This document shows positions 52,016-59,791 of a DNA stretch of 64,000 nt, piece by piece. Source of the stretch: Bacillus sp. KH172YL63 (GTDB taxonomy: Bacteria; Bacillota; Bacilli; Bacillales; Bacillaceae_B); NCBI RefSeq assembly GCF_011398925.1, contig NZ_AP022842.1, positions 3,842,001-3,906,000 of the forward strand, in the 5' to 3' direction. The position numbers and the translations under genes are program-made. Under the pieces are notes generated by a model. That model was not told the DNA's origin, ran no database searches, and saw only the letters and a program-made list of their open reading frames with translations. How positions within the stretch are numbered: position 1 is the first letter of the stretch; each line of letters opens with the position of its first letter.

Positions 52016-52681
52016 TTATCGTTTATCTACTAATCTGGCAAACACATCACCCGTATATTGGATGAGTTGAACCAGGCAAATCAAGATGACGACCGTGGTG
52101 ATCATCACCGTATTGTCGTATCTGTAATATCCGAAGCGGATCGCCAGGTCCCCGACGCCGCCTCCACCTACGATGCCTGCCATGGCGGAATAGGCGACCA
52201 GGCTGATGGTCGTGATCGTGATCGCCTGGATCAGGGCCGGACGCGCTTCCGGCAGCAGCACATCCTTAATGATCATCCACGGGCTCGCCCCGACTGAAAC
52301 CGAGGCTTCGATGACCCCTTTATCGATTTCCCTCAGTGACGTTTCCACCATTCTTGCAAAAAACGGGATGCCGGCCACCGACAGGGACACCGATGCGGCG
52401 GTCGGCCCGATCGTGGTGCCTGTTAGAATCTTGGTCAGCGGCAGCAGCGCCACGAGTAAGATGATGAACGGAACCGAACGAACCATGTTCACGAAGAATC
52501 CTACTCCTTTTTTAATCAAACCGTTTTGTAAAAACAATCCCTTATCGGTGACAAACAACAGAATACCCAATGGCATCCCGATGATAATGGCCACTGCAAG
52601 TGAAATGCCCACCATATAAACCGTTTCAAAAAAGGCTTTATTCAATTCCGGCAGGATCGCAGTCAATGAATCAGGCAGCAT
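52016..52681 (-). CDS. metI: Methionine ABC transporter permease
   Basis: This 221-residue inner-membrane permease has five to six helices and the EAA-loop GASPWMIIKDVLLPEARPAL near residue 133, which docks on the ATPase. MVRSVPFIILLVALLP near residue 65 is characteristic of MetI-type permeases. Its start overlaps the metN stop by 11 bases, indicating coupling. It forms the channel of the methionine importer (named metP in B. subtilis). Confidence 0.92.
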   Translation of the reverse strand: MLPDSLTAILPELNKAFFETVYMVGISLAVAIIIGMPLGILLFVTDKGLFLQNGLIKKGVGFFVNMVRSVPFIILLVALLPLTKILTGTTIGPTAASVSLSVAGIPFFARMVETSLREIDKGVIEASVSVGASPWMIIKDVLLPEARPALIQAITITTISLVAYSAMAGIVGGGGVGDLAIRFGYYRYDNTVMITTVVILICLVQLIQYTGDVFARLVDKR

Positions 52682-53684
52682 CCCCGATCACCTCCAGGCT
52701 TTGTGTCTTTGCCGTAATATAGCGGATGGCCGCATCGATCTCACCCGGTGCACCGATCAGTTCCATGATAAAAATTCCAAGAGGGACGTCCTGTATGTAT
52801 TCAATTTTCCCGTGAAGGATGTTCCCCTGGACTTTGTATCGCTGAAACACTTCAGACACGACGCTTTCTTCTGCAATCGAGCCTTTGAACTGGATCTTGA
52901 TGATCTTTCCTTTTCGGGATTGAGCCAGGTGGGATGGCAATTCGAATTGAAGGATTGTCTCGATGAATTGCTTCGTCAATTCTTCCTTCGGTTGGGCGAA
53001 CAAGTCATATACCGGACCTTCCTCCACGATTTTCCCGCTCTGCATGACCGCCATCCTGTCGCAAATCTCTTTCACCACTTCCATCTCATGTGTGATGAGT
53101 ACAATCGTCAAGCCGAGCTCCCTGTTGATTTTTTTCAGCAGCTTTAAAATCGATTTCGTCGTATTCGGATCCAGTGCCGATGTCGCTTCATCGCACAGCA
53201 GGACCGACGGATTGTTGGCAAGCGCCCTTGCGATCCCTACCCTCTGCTTTTGACCGCCGCTGAGTTCGGCCGGGTAGGCATCCGCCTTATCCGAAAGACC
53301 GACCATCGCGAGGAGCTCGGTGACCCTCGGTTTGATATCTGCTTTAGAAACAGAGGCCGCTTTCAATGCAAACGCCAAATTGTCATAAACCGTCTTCGAT
53401 TTGATCAAGTGAAAATGTTGAAAAATCATGCTCGTTTTCTGGCGGGCGAGCCGTAGCTGCTTCGATGAAAGCCGGGTGAAATCCTGGCCGTCGATGATGA
53501 TCTCACCTGAGGTCGGGGTTTCCAGCAGATTCAGGCAGCGCAGGAGGGAACTCTTCCCTGCCCCGCTGTATCCGACGATCCCAAAGATCTCGCCTTTTTC
53601 AATGGTGACCGACACGTGATCAACGCCGACCACCGTCTGCTTCTTTGTTCTGTACGTTTTCACCAGATTCCGTATCTCGATCAA
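52671..53684 (-). CDS. metN: Methionine ABC transporter ATP-binding protein
   Basis: This 337-residue ATPase has Walker A GYSGAGKSSLLRCLN near residue 35, the signature ELSGGQKQRVGIARAL near 134, Walker B VLLCDEATSALD near 155 and the H-loop ITHEM. A C-terminal NIL (ACT-like) domain at about 260-337 senses methionine in known MetN proteins. I start it at the TTG at 53684 behind AAAGGGGTG, giving the usual MetN opening IEIRNLVK; the longer frame starts inside the riboswitch terminator. It is first in the operon and controlled by the upstream S-box. Confidence 0.93.
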   Translation of the reverse strand: MIEIRNLVKTYRTKKQTVVGVDHVSVTIEKGEIFGIVGYSGAGKSSLLRCLNLLETPTSGEIIIDGQDFTRLSSKQLRLARQKTSMIFQHFHLIKSKTVYDNLAFALKAASVSKADIKPRVTELLAMVGLSDKADAYPAELSGGQKQRVGIARALANNPSVLLCDEATSALDPNTTKSILKLLKKINRELGLTIVLITHEMEVVKEICDRMAVMQSGKIVEEGPVYDLFAQPKEELTKQFIETILQFELPSHLAQSRKGKIIKIQFKGSIAEESVVSEVFQRYKVQGNILHGKIEYIQDVPLGIFIMELIGAPGEIDAAIRYITAKTQSLEVIGDAA

Positions 53685-53708
53685 TGTGCACACCCCTTTT
53701 TCGTTCAT

Positions 53709-53860
53709 AAAAAAATGCCTCTTTCAACTGAAAGAAGCATCGCCTGTATATCCCGACTTATCTTTCAGAATGAATCATTCTGCAGGAATTGGCACCGTTC
53801 CATTTCTGGAGGTTGCCGGACGTCATAGGGCCTGATCCCTCGGTCACTCTTGATAATTGA
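53709..53860 (-). ncRNA. SAM-I (S-box) riboswitch with terminator controlling metNIQ
   Basis: Read on the minus strand, the leader begins TTATCAAGAGTGACCGAGGG. It then has ATCAGGCCCTATGACGTCCG and GCAACC (the S-box core), a GGTGCCAATTCC segment, and GATAAG closing the P1 helix. A terminator hairpin follows (stem 53715-53725 with 53730-53740) ending in seven T residues just before metN. SAM binding should favour this terminator and shut off methionine uptake genes. Boundaries are approximate. Confidence 0.92.
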
Positions 53861-53985
53861 AAGTATGTAATTTTCTAACTATTTATCTTATAGAGGATAA
53901 TACTGGGTATTGGGAGGGAAGTCAATAGAGGATTTTTACGGCGGTATTTTGTAAGCGTTATCTTTATTGACGGGCTAGGATTGTG

Positions 53986-54098
53986 TTTTGAAAATAAAAT
54001 TTTGTTTTTGAAAATAAGTGGGGGTTTTTTGAAAATATAATCTTAGTTTTGAAAATAAGTTGGTCCATTTTGAAAATATAATCCCAGTTTTGAAAATA
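53986..54098. repeat. Six phased TTTTGAAAATA repeats
   Basis: The exact 11-mer TTTTGAAAATA begins at 53986, 54006, 54027, 54047, 54068 and 54088, giving steps of 20, 21, 20, 21 and 20 bp, about two helical turns each. The longer repeating unit is 41 bp. Intervening bases are variable and GC-richer. Confidence 0.9.
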
Positions 54099-54142
54099 AG
54101 CCCGCCCATTTTAAAGTAAACACCCCTCCCGACACCAAAAAA

Positions 54143-54169
54143 AGCGTCCCCCATCCTCCAGGGAACGCT
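54143..54169 (-). terminator. Terminator after the DUF2922 gene
   Basis: An AGCGT-plus-CCC stem pairs with GGG-plus-ACGCT (one bulged base), and seven T residues follow on the minus strand. Confidence 0.8.
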
Positions 54170-54178
54170 CTCCTCACC

Positions 54179-54397
54179 TTACATCACCTCATAATCAGTC
54201 ACATTACGCTCGACTACGCGGGCGCCTTCGACTCCGACGAATGCTCCGTTCGAGCTTCCGAATACGTTGGTGGCGATCAGGTTGTTCATTGCTGCTTTCA
54301 CTGCAGCTGTATCGATCGGTTCAACCGGATCGTTGATCGTCAGCTTTGCCGGTTTGCCCGTTTCTGTTTTAAACTCAAGCTCCAATACTTTTGCCAT
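54179..54397 (-). CDS. DUF2922 family small protein
   Basis: This 72-residue protein is of the DUF2922 type: an N-terminal beta strand (KVLELEFKTETGKPAKLTI), then IDTAAVKAAMNNLIATNVF, and a C-terminal ARVVERNVTDYEV. The function is unknown; members occur widely in Bacillales, usually paired with a DUF1659 gene as here. The ribosome-binding site is GGAGGG. A terminator follows. Family assignment rests on recall of the typical pair. Confidence 0.8.
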   Translation of the reverse strand: MAKVLELEFKTETGKPAKLTINDPVEPIDTAAVKAAMNNLIATNVFGSSNGAFVGVEGARVVERNVTDYEVM

Positions 54398-54432
54398 GCT
54401 TCTCCCTCCTTTCCTTTAAGATTCATCATCGA

Positions 54433-54651
54433 TTATTCGTTGATGTCGAAGTTCTGCAACTTTTCGACGTTGGATAATCCTTTTGAAGATAAGCTTGCGA
54501 TCGATAATGCTGCGCTGTTCACTGCATCGGCCGTAGCCAGTGGGTTGATGTAGCTGTACGATTTGTACGCGAACTTCTGCTTGCCCTTTTCATCAAGCCC
54601 GTCCATGTATGAAAGTCGTATTCTCGTCGACTTCAGATCCGCTGTTGCCAT
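54433..54651 (-). CDS. DUF1659 family small protein
   Basis: This 72-residue protein is of the DUF1659 type (ADLKSTRIRLSYMDGLDEKG, then KQKFAYKSYSYINPLATADA). The function is unknown. I start it at the ATG at 54651, downstream of AAAGGAGGTGA; a GTG three codons earlier overlaps the site. It precedes the DUF2922 gene by 35 bp and forms a two-gene operon with it. Confidence 0.8.
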   Translation of the reverse strand: MATADLKSTRIRLSYMDGLDEKGKQKFAYKSYSYINPLATADAVNSAALSIASLSSKGLSNVEKLQNFDINE

Positions 54652-54717
54652 GTGCCTCACCTCCTTTCACCCTTTATATAGGGGAAAAAGGAAGAGTCGG
54701 ACACCCCGGCAATAAAA

Positions 54718-54745
54718 AAACTCGGAAGGGCGTCCCTCCGAGTTT
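54718..54745 (-). terminator. Terminator after the yhgE-like gene
   Basis: A 9-bp perfect stem (AAACTCGGA paired with TCCGAGTTT) is followed on the minus strand by a T-tract, a few bases after the stop. Confidence 0.85.
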
Positions 54746-54748
54746 CCT

Positions 54749-57475
54749 TTATGCTTCTAATTCACGATATTGCTTGCGGCGGATGACCCGGAATCTGAAC
54801 GTCAGATAAAGGATCGTCCCGCTCGTCGCGATTAATAAGAATAGGAGCGTGTACGCGATATTGTGCCACATGAACGCATAATCTCCTGTCGAAATGATCG
54901 CTCTGAAAGCAGAAATCGTATATGTCATCGGTAAGAAGTTTGTAAAGTGCTGCAGCGGCTCCGGCACCAGTTCAATCGGATACGTTCCTGCACTGCTCGT
55001 CAGCTGAAGAATCAGGATCATGATGCCGAGGAAGCGCCCTGGATTATCAAGTGATGTGACCAGGAATTGAACGATGGATAAGAACGTCCAGCTCGCCAAT
55101 ATGCTCATCATGATAAAGAGCGGGATGCTCGTCACGTCCAATCCGAGGACGGCAAGCAGAATCGTATCTGCCAGCAGGGCCTGGAATAATCCTGCGAAGA
55201 TCAGGACCCCGAACTTCCCGAAGAACCAGCCGATTCCGCTCATCGGTTTCACAGCCGGTTCCCGGAGTGGGAAGATGATTGAAATCACCAATGCCCCGAC
55301 GAATAAACTAAGGGATAAGAAATACGGTGTAAATCCTGTCCCGTAGTTGGGTACATCATGGATCGGATGATCGGTCAGTGTGACAGGTTTTGCGAACATG
55401 TCGTAAATGTCATCATTGGCGTTTACATCATTCGCATCCCTGGCACCGTCTGCAAGCTCCGTTTCAAGCTCTGAAGAACCGTCGGACAGTTTTGAAAGAC
55501 CGTCCGTCAATTCACCTGAGCCGCCAGAAAGCCTGCCAAGACCGGACGATAGATCAGTGGACCCCTGCTTCAATTGACCGAGACCGCTCATCAGCTCCTG
55601 AAATTTCGACGAGAACATTCCCAGGCCATCCGATAAATCAGTCGTGCCTTTTGAAAGCTCTCCAAGCCCTGAATAGAGCTGTCCCGATCCTGCATAAAGA
55701 CCTCCGAGTCCGTTCACAAGCTGGCCGGACCCTGCCGACAGGCGGTTTGTACCGTCAGCAAGCTCCGAAGAACCGTTTGCAAGTTTCGTGGAGCCTTCTT
55801 CAAGTGCCCCTGTCCCTTCATCGAGCTTAGCGAGCCCGGTTGTAAGGGCGGACCCTCCAGCTTTCATGTCCTGCAGGCGTTCTTTTGCGCTTGAAAGGTT
55901 TTCTGCAAATGAGGTCAGACCCCCGACCAGTAGCTTTTGGCCATCGGCAAGTTCGTCTGCTCCTTTTGCAAGGGATTCCTGGCCTTTCGTGATTTTATCA
56001 AACCCGGTGGTCAGACTTTGTTGACCTTGATTGGCTTGTGTAGCAATATCTGATAGATCTTGAGCTTTTCCCACTACAGAAGTAGTCCTGTCAGAAATAG
56101 CTGCGATGTCCCCGCTCACGCCCTGACTGTCACCAGCCAGAGAGGTGATCGATGCTTGCAATGCTTTTAACTGTTCCTTTTGATCTGGGTCCTGTTCCTG
56201 TTGGATCAAGGCATCCAGATCTTGAGATGCATCGTTGAGGCCTTGAGTGACTCCATCAGATGCAGCTTTTGTATTGTTCACGCTGCTTTGATTTTCAGTA
56301 GCCTTTTGAGATAATTCTTGGGCCCCGTCCGCCACATTCTGTGACATAACTGCAAGCGACGGAAGCTTCTCGTTCATGTCCTGCAGTGCCGCGAGTGACC
56401 CATTTAGTCCCGTTGAAAGGTCTTTCGCACCCTGCTGGGATTTTTCGGCCCAGGCAAGGAGCTTCTGATTTCCTTCCTGCATGGAGCCGACAGCCTCATC
56501 AAAGGCCTGGATACCTTGAGACAGCTGCTTGAATCCCGTGTAGGCTTGATCGACACCGTCTGAAAACGTGACAGACTTGCCGGCAAGTTCCTGCAATTTG
56601 GCTTTTAGTTCCTGGGCACCGCTGTTCACATTGTTGATCCCGGTGTCCAAGTCTTCAGCGCCATGTTGCGCTTTCCCGAGGTTGTCTTTCAGCTCCCCTG
56701 CCCCGGTTTGGGCCGAGTTGACGCCGTCCTTGATTTGTTCGGCACCCTGCTGGACAGAACCGACACCAGCGCCCAGCTTGTTGGCACCGTCTTCGGCACC
56801 TGCAAGGCCACTTTCAAGCTCGCTAGCACCATCATGAGCGGAAGCGATGCCGTCATGGATATCATCGGATCCGCTCGTTGCGTCTCCAAGCTTGTCATTC
56901 AGTTTGCCGGCTCCGTCACTTGCTTCGTTTAACCCGTCTGCGACATCCTTGATTTGATCAAACATGGATTCTGCATACGTTTTGGTGACAGCACCCGATA
57001 CCTCTTCTTTGATCTTTTCAATCGCTGAATCTCCTATTTTAGAAGAAAGATAGTTTGAGCCCTGATTGGCCGTATAGATCAATTCCAGTTTCTCAGGATG
57101 GACATCCTCAAGGGTCGTCGCATTCTGTGAAAAAGTTTCCGGAATCTCTATTTTTAAATAGTACTTCTGCTCTTCAAGTCCTTGATCGGCTGTGTCTTCA
57201 TCAACAAACTGCCAATCAAACGTATCATTTTCTTTCAGATCATCAACGAAGTCCTGACCGATCGTCAGTTCCTCACCGTTGAAGTCTGCCCCTTTGTCAT
57301 TGTTCACGACCGCTACCGGCAGCTGGTCCACCTGTCCGTACGGATCCCAGAATGCCCATAGGAACGTCCCGCTGTAAAGCACGGGAATGAACAAGACGCC
57401 AATGACCGCCATCAATAACGTCTTGTTCGTCAAAATATGGCGGAACTCACCTTTCAGTGAATGTAGTGCTTTCAT
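54749..57475 (-). CDS. yhgE: YhgE/Pip-type membrane protein (ABC-2-like, EsaA-related)
   Basis: This 908-residue membrane protein has one N-terminal helix (about 19-40) and five C-terminal ones (about 705-895). Between them lies a roughly 650-residue external, coiled-coil and low-complexity region with many repeats of the type LxxGxxxLxxGxxxL (for example GLGGLYAGSGQLYSGLGELS). The start KALHSLKGEFRHILTNKTLL and the VVNNDKGADF segment are typical of YhgE/Pip proteins. Pip is the phage-infection protein of Lactococcus, and EsaA is a type VII secretion component of the same superfamily. It lies downstream of a TetR gene, as yhgD-yhgE do in B. subtilis. Confidence 0.85.
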   Translation of the reverse strand: MKALHSLKGEFRHILTNKTLLMAVIGVLFIPVLYSGTFLWAFWDPYGQVDQLPVAVVNNDKGADFNGEELTIGQDFVDDLKENDTFDWQFVDEDTADQGLEEQKYYLKIEIPETFSQNATTLEDVHPEKLELIYTANQGSNYLSSKIGDSAIEKIKEEVSGAVTKTYAESMFDQIKDVADGLNEASDGAGKLNDKLGDATSGSDDIHDGIASAHDGASELESGLAGAEDGANKLGAGVGSVQQGAEQIKDGVNSAQTGAGELKDNLGKAQHGAEDLDTGINNVNSGAQELKAKLQELAGKSVTFSDGVDQAYTGFKQLSQGIQAFDEAVGSMQEGNQKLLAWAEKSQQGAKDLSTGLNGSLAALQDMNEKLPSLAVMSQNVADGAQELSQKATENQSSVNNTKAASDGVTQGLNDASQDLDALIQQEQDPDQKEQLKALQASITSLAGDSQGVSGDIAAISDRTTSVVGKAQDLSDIATQANQGQQSLTTGFDKITKGQESLAKGADELADGQKLLVGGLTSFAENLSSAKERLQDMKAGGSALTTGLAKLDEGTGALEEGSTKLANGSSELADGTNRLSAGSGQLVNGLGGLYAGSGQLYSGLGELSKGTTDLSDGLGMFSSKFQELMSGLGQLKQGSTDLSSGLGRLSGGSGELTDGLSKLSDGSSELETELADGARDANDVNANDDIYDMFAKPVTLTDHPIHDVPNYGTGFTPYFLSLSLFVGALVISIIFPLREPAVKPMSGIGWFFGKFGVLIFAGLFQALLADTILLAVLGLDVTSIPLFIMMSILASWTFLSIVQFLVTSLDNPGRFLGIMILILQLTSSAGTYPIELVPEPLQHFTNFLPMTYTISAFRAIISTGDYAFMWHNIAYTLLFLLIATSGTILYLTFRFRVIRRKQYRELEA

Positions 57476-57547
57476 TGTATCGACTCCTTAGAATGTATGA
57501 CTATTTCAACCACCTGGTCAAATACGCCCAAAAAAAGAAAGGACCAT

Positions 57548-58120
57548 CTACTTAGACAATCCATTTAATAAATAATCCTTCATGATCCCAGCTATTTTCT
57601 CTGAAGATAACGGTTCATGCTTCCGCTCCCAGTCAGAAAGAAGAGCAATATATACTTTTAATAAAATAAACGAAATGATCTCTGGATCACAGGACTTGAT
57701 CTGTCCATTGTCCATAGCACGCTGAATTTTATTCTTCACGTACAGGATCAATTCGTCTTCTATATGATTCAGCATTTCCTGTACGGCACGGGTGCCGATT
57801 TCTTTTTCTTCTTCAATCAGCTTCAACATGAGCTGATGATCGGTCCGATAATCAAGTAATGTCACCAATGCCTGATGGACATTATCATAAAAGGATTGCT
57901 GGGGCTTGATGACAAGATCAGCCGAGGCCTTCATTTCCCTGACCATCCCATACACAATTTCCTGAAAAAGCTCATCCTTATTCTTAAAGAACGTATAAAT
58001 CGTCCCTTTCCCTACATTCGCAACCTTCGCAACCTGATCCATCGTCGTCGCTTTATATCCGAACAGAGAAAAAGACTTCGTCGCTGCCTCAATCACCAGC
58101 TTCCTGCGATCAATAGCCAT
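57548..58120 (-). CDS. TetR family regulator (YhgD-like)
   Basis: This 190-residue regulator has an N-terminal helix-turn-helix (DRRKLVIEAATKSFSLFGYK, then TTMDQVAKVANVGKGTIYTF) and a helical ligand-binding C-terminal half. It sits 72 bp before the yhgE-like gene on the same strand and probably represses that operon in response to an unknown ligand. Confidence 0.88.
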   Translation of the reverse strand: MAIDRRKLVIEAATKSFSLFGYKATTMDQVAKVANVGKGTIYTFFKNKDELFQEIVYGMVREMKASADLVIKPQQSFYDNVHQALVTLLDYRTDHQLMLKLIEEEKEIGTRAVQEMLNHIEDELILYVKNKIQRAMDNGQIKSCDPEIISFILLKVYIALLSDWERKHEPLSSEKIAGIMKDYLLNGLSK

Positions 58121-58203
58121 TATCCGAACCCCCTGACCAAAACAGTGTTTCGTTCAAACTTACACAACAACAAATATACCACGTCCAACACCAGGATTCA
58201 AAC

Positions 58204-58258
58204 GAGGGACGGACCTCGACTCCTAGTACCAGCTCCTAGGAATCGAGGTCCGTCCCTC
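58204..58258. repeat. GGGACGGAC palindromic element, copy 3 (terminator-like)
   Basis: GAGGGACGGACCTCGA pairs perfectly with its reverse complement ending at 58258. An inner TCCTAG stem extends it after one mismatch. It lies 7 bp beyond the dehydrogenase stop on the minus strand, so it may end that transcript. Copies 1 and 2 share the outer stem sequence. Confidence 0.85.
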
Positions 58259-58265
58259 AAAAAAA

Positions 58266-59645
58266 TCAGTATAGTTTCCCCTGCCTGTATAATACCGTCG
58301 AGAGTTTCATGACGGAGTGGATGTAGCAGTTTTGGCGGAGTGGGAATGGGTCGCCAAAGAATAGGGGGAGTACGGTATCCATGGTGGATTGCATTTTGTC
58401 ATAGAGGAGGTTGAATACTTCTTCCTCTGTGTAGAACTGGGTTTCCCGGCCCTGCAGCCATTCGAAGTAGGAGACGATGACTCCTCCTGCATTGGCGAGG
58501 ATATCAGGGATGATGATGACCCCTTTGTCGCTCAGGTAGCTGTCCGCCTCTGTTGTGACCGGGGCATTCGCGCCTTCTACGATGATGCGGGCTTTCACTT
58601 TTTCCACGTTATCTTTGTGTACCTGATCTTCAAGGGCCGCCAGGAAGAGCACATCCACATCAAGATACAGTACCTCATCACGGTCACGGACCTCTGCGGT
58701 GACACCGATTTCCTTCAGCTGCTGATCGTCTGTCGGCAGATCTCCCTGGTTCTTCATCGTCCATTCGGCAAGCGTTGGGATATCCAGTCCGTCGGCATTG
58801 AACAGCGTCACATTCCGGTCGCTCACCGCCACCACTTTATTCTGTAATTCGGTGGACTGATGGGCCTCGAGTGCCGCGACCGATCCGACATTCCCAAACC
58901 CCTGGACGGCAATCGACAACGGACGGTCTTCATAATCCAGGGCCGTCTTTGCGAAAATATTATCGGTTTTCGTCAGCAGGCTTTTCTGATTCTTCACGAA
59001 GTCATGGACGAGGTAGCGAAATGTAAAGAACACCCCTTTACCTGTCGCTTCCCTCCGTCCAAGCGATCCTCCGTTCACAACGCTCTTCCCTGTAAAGCTC
59101 CCCCGGTAAGGAAGTCCCGGCCGGATGCTTTTATACTCTGCCATCATCCAGTCCATCTCACGCTCCCCGGATCCCATGTCAGGTGCCGGGATATCCTTGT
59201 CCGGACCGAGCACATCACTGAAATACTGGACATATTTCCTCGCAATCAGATGCAGCTCCTTTTCAGAGTACTCCCGAGGGTTCAGGATGATCCCGCCTTT
59301 TCCACCACCGAACGGGACATCATGCAGGGCATTCTTCAACGTCATCAGGGAAGCAAGATTCACAACCTCCTCCTCATTCACCATCTCATGAAACCGGATC
59401 CCGCCCTTGTATGGACCGAGGGCGTTATTATGCTGCACCCGGAACGCAGGAATCCGCTCCACCTTCCCGTTCTCAAGCGGTATCCTCAGGAACGATTTAT
59501 GTACATGATTTGGCGTCGACAGAATTGACGTTAATGACGTAAACGCTTTCTTTCTCCCCTCACCTTTCACATCAGGTAAAAATGTCTCGTCCTCCAATAG
59601 CGCATCCAGTGATTTCTGGACAATTTCTCTCGTTTGACTGATCAT
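58266..59645 (-). CDS. Glu/Leu/Phe/Val-type amino acid dehydrogenase
   Basis: This 459-residue NAD(P)-dependent dehydrogenase has the N-terminal substrate domain with GPYKGGIRFH near residue 79, PFGGGKGGI with the catalytic lysine near 112, and the conserved PAPDMGSG near 157. The Rossmann motif VQGFGNVGSVAA lies near residue 251, and ILANAGGVIVSYFEW near 385 is typical of glutamate dehydrogenases. It converts glutamate to 2-oxoglutarate, or acts on a related amino acid. The chain is somewhat longer than RocG/GudB of B. subtilis and the sequence differs, so substrate assignment is left open. GGAGGG precedes the ATG. Confidence 0.85.
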   Translation of the reverse strand: MISQTREIVQKSLDALLEDETFLPDVKGEGRKKAFTSLTSILSTPNHVHKSFLRIPLENGKVERIPAFRVQHNNALGPYKGGIRFHEMVNEEEVVNLASLMTLKNALHDVPFGGGKGGIILNPREYSEKELHLIARKYVQYFSDVLGPDKDIPAPDMGSGEREMDWMMAEYKSIRPGLPYRGSFTGKSVVNGGSLGRREATGKGVFFTFRYLVHDFVKNQKSLLTKTDNIFAKTALDYEDRPLSIAVQGFGNVGSVAALEAHQSTELQNKVVAVSDRNVTLFNADGLDIPTLAEWTMKNQGDLPTDDQQLKEIGVTAEVRDRDEVLYLDVDVLFLAALEDQVHKDNVEKVKARIIVEGANAPVTTEADSYLSDKGVIIIPDILANAGGVIVSYFEWLQGRETQFYTEEEVFNLLYDKMQSTMDTVLPLFFGDPFPLRQNCYIHSVMKLSTVLYRQGKLY

Positions 59646-59748
59646 TTCGGGTCCCTCCTATAAGTGATAAGAAAATATTGGTATATGGTTTAGGATTACC
59701 CTTTTGGGGGTGGTTGAAAACGGGGGATGGGGAAAGAGGGAATAATAA

Positions 59749-59780
59749 AGTCGACAACCCATGCGGAGGGATTGTCGACT
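59749..59780 (-). terminator. Terminator after the sigma-factor operon
   Basis: A 9-bp stem (AGTCGACAA paired with TTGTCGACT) plus a CCC/GGG extension is followed on the minus strand by TTATTATT. Confidence 0.75.
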
Positions 59781-59791
59781 GGAACATTTAC

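Larger units (their letters stand above)
53863..54178. other. Intergenic region with phased repeats and a terminator
   Basis: It holds the likely promoter of the S-box leader toward 53870-53920, the phased TTTTGAAAATA array at 53986-54098, and the DUF2922 gene terminator at 54143-54169. No coding frame is apparent. Confidence 0.5.

Noticed and set aside
53986..54098. CRISPR array interpretation of the phased repeats
   Set aside because: The repeat is only 11 bp with 9-10 bp between copies, far shorter than CRISPR repeats and spacers, and no cas gene is nearby.
55390..56932. Repetitive plus-strand frames opposite the yhgE-like gene
   Set aside because: They arise from the repeated low-complexity coding of the coiled region on the minus strand.
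54749..57475. Complete type VII secretion locus around the EsaA-related protein
   Set aside because: No WXG100 protein, EssC-type ATPase or other partner is present; the TetR neighbour fits a plain yhgD-yhgE pair.
58389..59528. Plus-strand open frames of up to 222 codons opposite the dehydrogenase gene
   Set aside because: The minus strand encodes a complete dehydrogenase with all motifs; the opposite frames have no recognisable features.
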